DNA from: Peptococcaceae bacterium UBA3933
GTDB taxonomy: Bacteria > Bacillota > Peptococcia > Peptococcales > BICA1-8
Reading direction: 5' to 3'
DNA length: 8,250 nt
Assembly (NCBI GenBank): GCA_002385805.1
Contig: DGEF01000085.1
Coordinates: 4,237-12,486 of the forward strand
Positions 1 through 5,464 of the stretch are shown here, piece after piece. The notes below the pieces were generated by a model that did not search any database, was not told where the DNA came from, and was given only the letters and a program-made list of their open reading frames with translations. Position 1 is the first letter of the stretch. The number at the start of each line of letters is the position of its first letter. A program made the translations under genes and the position numbers.

Positions 1-239
1 CGTAATACCATGCAAAATAATGGTGGCTGTTGAGGATTGGGTTTATTTGTATTAGTAATATGAAAACGGGCAGATTGGGGATGAATCGAGATTAATAACT
101 TATGGTTTTGGCCGCGTTGGCGAATATTAAAAATTATAGTCTGGGAATCGGGTTGTTGAATTTTATCAATTCTTCCGCCGGCCAGTAATGTATTTAATTC
201 TTCTGTTAATGCCCGGATAGCTATTCCGTCTAAAGACAC
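1..239 (-). CDS. rqcH: RqcH / FbpA-type NFACT protein, N-terminal fragment
   Basis: This is the first 79 codons of a minus-strand gene that continues beyond the left edge. The protein begins MSLDGIAIRALTEEL and continues with GGRIDKIQQP (about residues 21-30), a KLLISIHP stretch, ARFHITN and PPLFCMVL. These match the NFACT-N domain start of B. subtilis YloA/RqcH and the FbpA fibronectin-binding-protein-like family. In that family the protein binds 50S subunits carrying stalled peptidyl-tRNA and directs C-terminal alanine tailing for degradation of the nascent chain (known for B. subtilis). The start is GTG at 239-237. A strong AGAGGAGGT site (255-247) lies about 8 nt upstream. An in-frame GTG three codons earlier overlaps that site and is rejected. 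The gene is divergent from the Ca2+-ATPase gene, as in B. subtilis yloA/yloB. Identity is confident; the catalytic and C-terminal regions are outside the window. Confidence 0.93.
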   Translation of the reverse strand, partial: MSLDGIAIRALTEELNTLLAGGRIDKIQQPDSQTIIFNIRQRGQNHKLLISIHPQSARFHITNTNKPNPQQPPLFCMVL

Positions 240-261
240 TAAAAACACCTCCTCTTAGGGA

Positions 262-270
262 AGTATAGCA
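262..270 (-). promoter_or_regulatory. Possible extended -10 promoter element for rqcH
   Basis: On the minus strand positions 270-262 read TGCTATACT, close to the extended -10 consensus TGnTATAAT. No good -35 hexamer lies 16-18 bp upstream, where the 7-bp repeat sits instead. Extended -10 promoters can work without one. A start near 255 would leave a leader of only about 16 nt, beginning right at the ribosome binding site, which is tight. The call rests on a sequence match only. Confidence 0.35.
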
Positions 271-274
271 TTTG

Positions 275-302
275 TAGTGGAAAGTGGCTAGTGGCTAGGA
301 AT
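275..302 (-). repeat. 7-bp tandem repeat cluster, site 1
   Basis: On the minus strand the units are TAGCCAC, TAGCCAC and TTTCCAC, followed by TA, all in 7-bp register. The plus strand units run 275-281, 282-288, 289-295 and 296-302. The shared 10-mer CTAGCCACTA lies on the minus strand at 298-289. Read in the direction of rqcH, the cluster ends about 20 nt before that gene's ribosome binding site. Similar clusters with the same 10-mer precede remA and coaBC. Confidence 0.75.
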
Positions 303-389
303 TATATATGTTATCTAAATAGTTTTTATCATTTTTCCCGGAAATGCTGAATAAGATTTACTTAGTATTAGTATGGTGGAGGGAAATTG

Positions 390-3143
390 ATGGAAAAGAG
401 ATTTTGGCATAGTCGGGAAAAAGAAGAAATTTTAGAAGAATTGCAAGTTAATCCCCAAAAAGGTTTAACCGGTAAAGAAGCCGAACGTCGTTTAAAATTG
501 GTTGGTTTTAACCAGTTACAGGAACAAAAGCGAATATCGCCCCTAAAAATATTGCTTAGTCAATTTAAAGATTTTATGGTGATGGTTTTATTAGCGGCAA
601 CCTGTATTTCCACTTTTTTAGGTGAATTTGCTGATGCCATTACTATTTTAATTATAGTAATTATTAACGGGTTATTAGGGTTTTTTCAAGAATTTAAAGC
701 AGAAAAGTCAATGGAGGCCCTTAAAAAGTTAATTGCTCCGGAGGCTTTGGTAATAAGGAATAATCAGGAAATAAAGGTTCCGGCCAGAGAACTGGTTCCT
801 GGAGACATCGTTCTACTAGAGACAGGAGATATTGTTCCTGCCGATTTAAGGCTATTACAGGTAAATCAACTGGAGATAGAAGAATCAGCTTTAACTGGGG
901 AGTCTTTACCGGTTAAAAAAAGTGGTGATATTGTTTTTGAGGAGAAAACTGGCTTAGGTGATCGTAAAAACATGGCTTATATGGGCACTACTGTTACCAG
1001 GGGTAAAGGCTTAGGTGTGGTAGTAGCAACTGGTATGGAAACGGAAATGGGGCTTATTGCTGGATTAATTCAAAAAGTTCAGGAAGAGCAGACCCCTTTA
1101 CAAAGGCGTTTAGAGCAATTAGGGCGTTGGCTGGTTGTATTCTGTCTAGCTATTGTTGCGGTGGTAGTTGTTACAGGCATTATCAGAGGAGAACCTATTT
1201 ACAGAATGTTTCTGGTGGGGGTCAGTCTTGCTGTTGCTGCCATTCCTGAAGGTTTGCCGGCAATAGTAACCATAGCTTTAGCCATTGGGGTCCAAAAAAT
1301 GCTTAAAAAGAAAGCGATAATCCGGAAACTGCCGGCAGTGGAAACACTAGGCTGTGCTACGGTAATTTGTTCGGACAAAACAGGAACACTAACTCAAAAT
1401 GCGATGACTGTAAGAAAAATGATTATTGATAATACCTTAATCCATGTAAGTGGAGAAGGATATGACCCTAAAGGAGAATTAGTAATCGAAGGGGAGAAAA
1501 GAAACAAAAATATAAAGAAATCATTAGAGATGGCTTTGCGTGTGGCAGCTTTATGTAATAACTCTAAACTTAAAAAAGATAATACTACCATAACCGGTAT
1601 GTTTAGGCGCAAAACAACCAGTCCTTGGCAGATTATCGGTGACCCTACAGAAGGAGCATTACTGGTTTTGGCGGCAAAAGGAAAAATATGGAGGGAAAAT
1701 ATAGAAAAAGAACATGAAAGGGTTTATGAGATTCCATTTGATTCTAACAGGAAAAGAATGTCAGTAATTTATCGTGAAAGTAATAAATTGGTTGTTTACA
1801 CAAAAGGGGCACCGGATATTATTTTGGAAAAATGTAGTCATGTTTTGTGGGAGGGGGAAAAAGTTCCCTTAACTGGTAAACTAAAAAATAAAATTTTAGA
1901 GAATAATGAACTGATGGCAGGAGAGGCTTTACGTGTTTTAGGATTAGCCTATCGTGAATTGTCCGCGAAATTCCCTTATGAAAACAATGACTCTCAAATT
2001 GAAGATAATTTAACCTTTATAGGGTTAGTAGGAATGATGGATCCACCACGCCCTGAGGCCATTAAGGCAGTAGAGTTATGTAAAAATGCTGGGATTAAGA
2101 CGGTAATGATTACTGGGGACCACAAGATAACGGCCATGGCTATAGCCAAGGAATTGAAAATCCTCCAAGAGGATGACCTGGTTTTAACTGGAACCGAACT
2201 TGATGAAATGACCGATGAAAAATTGAAAAAAATTATTAATAGAGTTTCAGTTTATGCGCGGGTCTCTCCTAATCATAAGCTTCGTATTGTTAATGCTCTT
2301 AAGTCCCAAGGTCATATAGTGGCTATGACTGGTGACGGTGTTAATGACGCTCCGGCGGTAAAAGAGGCTGATATCGGCATATCTATGGGTATAAACGGTA
2401 CTGATGTAACCAAAGAGTCTTCCGCCATGATCTTGGGTGATGATAATTTTTCCACTATTGTAGCCGCCGTTGAAGAGGGACGCGCCATCTATGACAATAT
2501 TCGTAAGTTTATTAGATATTTGCTATCCTGTAATGTAGGGGAAGTTTTGACAATGTTTTTTGCCTCTCTTATGGGTTTACCTCTTCCCTTATTGCCTATA
2601 CAAATTTTATGGGTAAATTTAGTTACCGATGGTTTGCCGGCTATGGCTTTAGGTGTAGATCCTGCTGATCCGGATATTATGTATCGCAAGCCTAGACACC
2701 CTAAAGAGAGCATTTTTGCTCATGGCCTGGCTCGTCGTATAGCGGTTCGGGGAACTTTAATTTGTCTGAGTACTCTTTTGGTTTTTGTTATTGGATTCTA
2801 TCTGGGCGATAAGGATCTGTTTTTAGCTAGAACAATGGCTTTAACAACTTTGGTGTTTTGTCAGTTATTCCATGTATTTGATTGCCGTTCGGAAAGATAC
2901 TCTATCTTTGAACTTGGCTTTATGACAAATCCTTTTTTAGTTGGGGCTGTCAGCATGTCCGTATTTATGCATTTGTTGATAATTTATACTCCATTTTTAC
3001 AGCCGATTTTTAACACTTATCCCTTAAGTTTGTTCCATTGGCTGATTATTATCGGTGTGGCAGGTGGCACAACTATTTTACAAGGTGCTTACCGTTTCCT
3101 GAAAAGAAATTACTTGAGAAAAATTGTTTATATGCGTACATAA
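390..3143 (+). CDS. P2A-type (SERCA-like) Ca2+-transporting P-type ATPase
   Basis: A 917-residue membrane pump using ATP to move Ca2+ out of the cytoplasm. Domains are in SERCA order: N-terminal cytoplasmic segment (1-50), M1-M2 (about 54-103), actuator domain with TGES (169-172), M3-M4 (about 244-300) with PEGLP (286-290), phosphorylation motif DKTGTLT (D329), nucleotide-binding KGAP (472-475), TGD (575-577), hinge TGDGVNDAP (647-655), and six C-terminal membrane helices (about 703-900). By alignment with SERCA, the ion ligands E287 (E309), N715 and E718 (N768, E771), N743, T746 and D747 (N796, T799, D800) are present, while SERCA E908 is Q825. The start is ATG 390, 6 nt after GGAGGG (378-383); the in-frame TTG at 387 lies too close to that site. 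It is the positional and sequence counterpart of B. subtilis yloB. The gene is monocistronic, closed by the terminator at 3143-3179. Length is normal. Ca2+ is favoured over Mn2+ by family, but transport specificity is inferred. Confidence 0.95.
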   Translation: MEKRFWHSREKEEILEELQVNPQKGLTGKEAERRLKLVGFNQLQEQKRISPLKILLSQFKDFMVMVLLAATCISTFLGEFADAITILIIVIINGLLGFFQEFKAEKSMEALKKLIAPEALVIRNNQEIKVPARELVPGDIVLLETGDIVPADLRLLQVNQLEIEESALTGESLPVKKSGDIVFEEKTGLGDRKNMAYMGTTVTRGKGLGVVVATGMETEMGLIAGLIQKVQEEQTPLQRRLEQLGRWLVVFCLAIVAVVVVTGIIRGEPIYRMFLVGVSLAVAAIPEGLPAIVTIALAIGVQKMLKKKAIIRKLPAVETLGCATVICSDKTGTLTQNAMTVRKMIIDNTLIHVSGEGYDPKGELVIEGEKRNKNIKKSLEMALRVAALCNNSKLKKDNTTITGMFRRKTTSPWQIIGDPTEGALLVLAAKGKIWRENIEKEHERVYEIPFDSNRKRMSVIYRESNKLVVYTKGAPDIILEKCSHVLWEGEKVPLTGKLKNKILENNELMAGEALRVLGLAYRELSAKFPYENNDSQIEDNLTFIGLVGMMDPPRPEAIKAVELCKNAGIKTVMITGDHKITAMAIAKELKILQEDDLVLTGTELDEMTDEKLKKIINRVSVYARVSPNHKLRIVNALKSQGHIVAMTGDGVNDAPAVKEADIGISMGINGTDVTKESSAMILGDDNFSTIVAAVEEGRAIYDNIRKFIRYLLSCNVGEVLTMFFASLMGLPLPLLPIQILWVNLVTDGLPAMALGVDPADPDIMYRKPRHPKESIFAHGLARRIAVRGTLICLSTLLVFVIGFYLGDKDLFLARTMALTTLVFCQLFHVFDCRSERYSIFELGFMTNPFLVGAVSMSVFMHLLIIYTPFLQPIFNTYPLSLFHWLIIIGVAGGTTILQGAYRFLKRNYLRKIVYMRT

Positions 3144-3179
3144 AATCCCTTAACTTAGGGTTAAGGGATTTATTATTTT
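3143..3179 (+). terminator. Intrinsic terminator after the Ca2+-ATPase gene
   Basis: A perfect 12-bp stem pairs AAATCCCTTAAC (3143-3154) with GTTAAGGGATTT (3160-3171) around a 5-nt loop. A T-rich tail, ATTATTTT (3172-3179), follows. The stem starts on the last base of the ATPase stop codon. It separates the pump from the yicC operon. Confidence 0.9.
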
Positions 3180-3304
3180 GGAAAATTTATTTATTTAGCA
3201 GGAAATTAGGAATTATGTCGAGAACATTCAATAAACTAAGTTTTTTTATGTATATTATTTGGTTAAGCTATAAAATAAACAAATATCGGGAGGATAAATA
3301 CTAA
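3180..3304 (+). promoter_or_regulatory. Leader region of the yicC operon with a weak candidate promoter
   Basis: Because a strong terminator lies just upstream, the promoter of the yicC unit should be in this AT-rich stretch. The best candidate I see is TATAAA (3269-3274) with TTTATG (3245-3250) as a poor -35 at 18 bp. A start near 3281 would give a leader of about 24 nt. The ribosome binding site GGGAGG (3288-3293) stands 11 nt before the ATG, a little far. No structured RNA was recognised. Confidence 0.3.
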
Positions 3305-4180
3305 ATGCGAAGCATGACAGGGTATGGGAGCGGAGAGGCTCAAGGATTAGGTAAAAAATTTATTGTAGAGATAAAGTCTATTAACCATAGGTACTCTGAA
3401 ATAATAATTAAGCAGCCCAGGCAGTACTTACTATTAGAAGAAAAAATAAGAGAATTAGTTCAAAAATATGTGCAACGGGGTAGAGTGGAAGTCTATGTTA
3501 AAGTTGAGGAAACAGGAGAAAAAAAACCTGTGATTAAAGTTGACAAAGATATTGCCTTAGCTTATTATAAATCCTTGAAGGATTTGGCTAACATACTGGA
3601 AATTTCGCCGGAATTAAGTGTTTACCAACTGGTAAGTCTACCGGAAATTATAAAATTAGAAGAACCGGAAGAAAATTTAGAACATGTTTGGGATGTTTTA
3701 AAAAAAGCTTTTTCGGAAGCCCTGGAAAAATTAGTGGAAATGCGCGAGGCGGAAGGTTTAGTATTGAAAAATGATTTAGAAAAGCGCATTTTATATTTAG
3801 AGGAACTAACTAAAATGGTTTCCCAGCGTTCTCCTTTAGTAGTTGAAGATTATCGGGAAAAGCTAAAAGGGCGAATTAAAGAATTACTGGATGAAACTCA
3901 ATACGATGAAGTTCGTTTAAATCAGGAAATAGTCTATTTTGCAGAAAAAAGTAATATAACTGAGGAATTGGTTAGATTGCAAAGTCACTTTCGCCAATTC
4001 TTGAATTCATTAAATACACAAGGAAGTGTAGGTCGTAAACTTGATTTTTTAGTTCAGGAAATGAACAGAGAAACAAATACAATTGGTTCTAAAGCTAATG
4101 ACCTGGAAATTTCTAATTTGGTTATAGAAATGAAAAGTGAAATAGAAAAAATTCGTGAACAAATCCAAAACATTGAATAA
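3305..4180 (+). CDS. yicC: YicC/YloC family endoribonuclease
   Basis: A 291-residue soluble protein of the usual family length. The N-terminus MRSMTGYG is the family hallmark (YicC_N domain, about residues 1-155). The C-terminal DUF1732 region (about 205-291) carries NITEELVRLQSHFRQF (217-232) and QEMNRETNTIGSKAND (251-266), which are the most conserved stretches. The last 25 residues are rich in charged helix. Characterised members in E. coli and B. subtilis are metal-dependent endoribonucleases linked to small-RNA turnover; that activity here is inferred from family. An in-frame TAA at 3302 fixes the start at ATG 3305. It is the first gene after a terminator and likely opens the operon running to metK. 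The order ATPase-yicC-remA-gmk matches B. subtilis yloB-yloC-remA-gmk. Confidence 0.94.
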   Translation: MRSMTGYGSGEAQGLGKKFIVEIKSINHRYSEIIIKQPRQYLLLEEKIRELVQKYVQRGRVEVYVKVEETGEKKPVIKVDKDIALAYYKSLKDLANILEISPELSVYQLVSLPEIIKLEEPEENLEHVWDVLKKAFSEALEKLVEMREAEGLVLKNDLEKRILYLEELTKMVSQRSPLVVEDYREKLKGRIKELLDETQYDEVRLNQEIVYFAEKSNITEELVRLQSHFRQFLNSLNTQGSVGRKLDFLVQEMNRETNTIGSKANDLEISNLVIEMKSEIEKIREQIQNIE

Positions 4181-4185
4181 TATAA

Positions 4186-4276
4186 AGTGGTGTAGTAAGA
4201 AGGTGAAAAAGTATTAACAATTGGTAACTATAAACAATTAGTCATTCCAGTCACCAGTTACTTACTACTAGCCACT
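4186..4276 (+). promoter_or_regulatory. Potential long imperfect hairpin between yicC and remA
   Basis: Three paired blocks nest: AGTGG (4186-4190) with CCACT (4272-4276), GTAGTAAG (4192-4199) with CTTACTAC (4261-4268), and GGTGA (4202-4206) with TCACC (4251-4255). That is 18 bp with small internal loops and a 44-nt apical region, which itself can form AATTG/CAATT (4219-4223 with 4235-4239). There is no T-run after it, so it does not look like a terminator. It ends just before the remA ribosome binding site GGAGG (4283-4287). It could be an RNA processing site, a leader structure or a small repeat element. Pairing is seen in the sequence; function is unknown. Confidence 0.5.
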
Positions 4277-4282
4277 AAACCT
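4239..4282 (+). repeat. 7-bp tandem repeat cluster, site 2
   Basis: Degenerate units are TAGTCAT (4239-4245), then after 2 extra bases CAGTCAC (4248-4254), CAGTTAC (4255-4261), TTACTAC (4262-4268), TAGCCAC (4269-4275) and TAAACCT (4276-4282). The last five are in unbroken 7-bp register. The 10-mer CTAGCCACTA is at 4268-4277. The final unit runs into the remA ribosome binding site. Orientation is the same as remA. Confidence 0.7.
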
Positions 4283-4292
4283 GGAGGTTATT

Positions 4293-4565
4293 ATGAGTAT
4301 AAAATTAATAAATATTGGTTTTGGGAATATTGTTTCAGCTAATAGAATTATAACTATAGTCAGTCCTGAATCAGCACCTATTAAAAGAATTATTCAAGAA
4401 ACAAGAGATAAAGGTATGTTAATAGATGCAACCTATGGACGTAGAACAAGAGCGGTGATAATTACAGACAGCGGTCATATTATTTTATCTGCCGTTCAAC
4501 CTGAAACAGTGGCTCATCGTTTACAATCTAAAGATACTCCCGTACATAATGAAGAGCAGGAATAA
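4293..4565 (+). CDS. remA: RemA (DUF370) extracellular matrix / osmoprotection regulator
   Basis: A 90-residue protein matching RemA from end to end. It begins MSIKLINIGFGNIVSANRI, with DATYGRRTRAVIITDSGHII following at 45-64. Residues R18, R50 and R51 correspond to the arginines that contact DNA in Bacillus/Geobacillus RemA, where the protein forms a ring-like oligomer and activates biofilm-matrix and osmoprotection genes. The targets in this organism are unknown, and many Clostridia keep remA without the Bacillus matrix operons. The start ATG has GGAGG 5 nt upstream. The C-terminal tail after about residue 80 is acidic and variable. The gene is followed after 16 nt by gmk, the conserved partner in Firmicutes, and preceded by the hairpin/repeat region. 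Confidence 0.93.
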   Translation: MSIKLINIGFGNIVSANRIITIVSPESAPIKRIIQETRDKGMLIDATYGRRTRAVIITDSGHIILSAVQPETVAHRLQSKDTPVHNEEQE

Positions 4566-4581
4566 TAAAGGAGTTGTTAAA

Positions 4582-5178
4582 ATGACTGTTCAAGAAGGAA
4601 TCTTAATAGTCTTATCAGGTCCTTCAGGTGCAGGCAAAGGTACAATTTGTAAAGAATTACTAAAAGAAACAGATATAAAGTATTCTATTTCGGCCACTAC
4701 ACGTAAACCACGTAAAGGTGAAAAACATGGAAGAGAATATTTTTTCTTAAGTAAAGAAGAATTTCAGAAAAAAATTCAGGAAGATGAATTTTTAGAATGG
4801 GCATGTGTTTATGATAATTATTATGGAACACCTAAGAGTTTTGTAGAAGAGGTACTAAGTAAAGGATATGATTGTATATTAGAAATAGACCCTCAGGGTG
4901 CTTTAAAAGTAAAAAAGAAAAAACCTGATGCTGTCTATATATTTATTTGTCCACCTTCTTTTAATGAATTGGCAAATCGTATTACAAACCGTGGCACAGA
5001 AGATATTCAAGAAATTAAAAAAAGATTGAGTTGTGCTAAAGAAGAAATGTTATCTGTGGAGAATTATAATTATGTGGTAGTAAATGATGTAGTGGAGAAT
5101 GCAGTGAAAAAAATAAAAGCCATTATTTTAGCCGAAAAATGTCGTGTAGCAAGAAATAGAAATTTGTGTATAAAATAA
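4582..5178 (+). CDS. gmk: Guanylate kinase
   Basis: A 198-residue cytoplasmic enzyme that phosphorylates GMP to GDP with ATP, feeding GTP and dGTP pools. The P-loop GPSGAGKGT is at 13-21. GMP-site residues S37, R41, R44, Y53, E72, Y81 and T83 are present in the SATTRKPRKGE, GREYFF, FLEW and YGTP motifs. The core EIDPQGA is at 101-107, and the lid motif NRGTE is at 136-140. The start is ATG 4582, placed 8 nt after AAAGGAG (4567-4573). An earlier in-frame ATG at 4549 would overlap remA and add 11 residues not seen in the family, so it is rejected. rpoZ follows after 12 nt, as in other Firmicutes. P104, where I would expect V, W or similar in DxQGA, is the only oddity. Confidence 0.96.
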   Translation: MTVQEGILIVLSGPSGAGKGTICKELLKETDIKYSISATTRKPRKGEKHGREYFFLSKEEFQKKIQEDEFLEWACVYDNYYGTPKSFVEEVLSKGYDCILEIDPQGALKVKKKKPDAVYIFICPPSFNELANRITNRGTEDIQEIKKRLSCAKEEMLSVENYNYVVVNDVVENAVKKIKAIILAEKCRVARNRNLCIK

Positions 5179-5190
5179 AGGGGGAATTTT

Positions 5191-5397
5191 ATGATAAATC
5201 CTTCTATTGATGTGTTAACAAGTAAAGTTGATAGTAAATACTCTCTGGTTGTAGCAGCTGCTAAAAGAGCACGACAAATTGTCGAAGGTGCACCTGCACT
5301 GGTAGAAAGCGAGTCCTATAAACCGGTTTCCCAAGCATTGTTTGAAATCGCCGCGGGTAAAATAACCTATGAGAGAACCAAAACAGGAATTAAATAA
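5191..5397 (+). CDS. rpoZ: DNA-directed RNA polymerase omega subunit
   Basis: A 68-residue protein that binds the beta-prime subunit and helps RNA polymerase assembly. The omega signature KYSLVVAAAKRARQI spans residues 16-30 and the second conserved helix KPVSQALFEIAAGKI spans 44-58. Length is typical of Firmicutes omega. The start ATG has AAAGGGGG (5177-5184) 6 nt upstream, overlapping the gmk stop codon. The 12-nt gap to gmk indicates co-transcription. The 67-bp gap to coaBC holds a repeat cluster and no terminator. Confidence 0.95.
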   Translation: MINPSIDVLTSKVDSKYSLVVAAAKRARQIVEGAPALVESESYKPVSQALFEIAAGKITYERTKTGIK

Positions 5398-5415
5398 CTT
5401 GATAGAATAACTTCC

Positions 5416-5450
5416 TAACCACTAGCCACTACTATCTGACCACTAAATAA
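5416..5450 (+). repeat. 7-bp tandem repeat cluster, site 3
   Basis: Five units stand in unbroken 7-bp register: TAACCAC (5416-5422), TAGCCAC (5423-5429), TACTATC (5430-5436), TGACCAC (5437-5443) and TAAATAA (5444-5450). The shared 10-mer CTAGCCACTA is at 5422-5431. The cluster fills most of the rpoZ-coaBC gap and ends next to the coaBC ribosome binding site TGAGGT (5452-5457). Orientation is the same as coaBC. Unlike site 2 it has no inverted partner nearby. Confidence 0.75.
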
Positions 5451-5464
5451 ATGAGGTATGTGTT

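Larger units (their letters stand above)
240..389. other. Divergent intergenic region rqcH / Ca2+-ATPase
   Basis: This 150-bp region separates two divergent genes and must hold both 5' regions. On the rqcH side it has a strong ribosome binding site and an extended -10-like box. In the middle it carries a cluster of a 7-bp repeat. On the ATPase side I see the ribosome binding site GGTGGAGGG (375-383) but no convincing -35/-10 pair, only an AT-rich ATTATATATG tract at 301-310. No open reading frame or RNA gene was recognised. Confidence 0.7.

Noticed and set aside
275..302. 7-bp arrays as a CRISPR array
   Set aside because: Units are 7 bp, contiguous and degenerate, without spacers; no cas genes are present.
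387..389. TTG as the start of the Ca2+-ATPase
   Set aside because: It is only 3 nt from GGAGGG and is followed at once by ATG 390 with better spacing.
1394..1612. Minus-strand open frame inside the ATPase gene
   Set aside because: It is a shadow of a well-supported gene, with no ribosome binding site or recognisable protein features.
2489..2713. Minus-strand open frame inside the ATPase gene (membrane region)
   Set aside because: It is antisense to conserved M5-M6 coding sequence; composition explains the open frame.
3038..3304. Plus-strand open frame overlapping the ATPase end and the terminator
   Set aside because: It runs through the 12-bp terminator and an AT-rich leader and resembles no family.
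4186..4276. yicC-remA hairpin as an intrinsic terminator
   Set aside because: No T-run follows the stem, the internal loops are large, and the downstream genes have no clear separate promoter.
4549..4581. Upstream ATG extending gmk by 11 residues
   Set aside because: It overlaps the end of remA, has no good ribosome binding site, and the extra residues precede the normal Gmk N-terminus; ATG 4582 has AAAGGAG at 8 nt.
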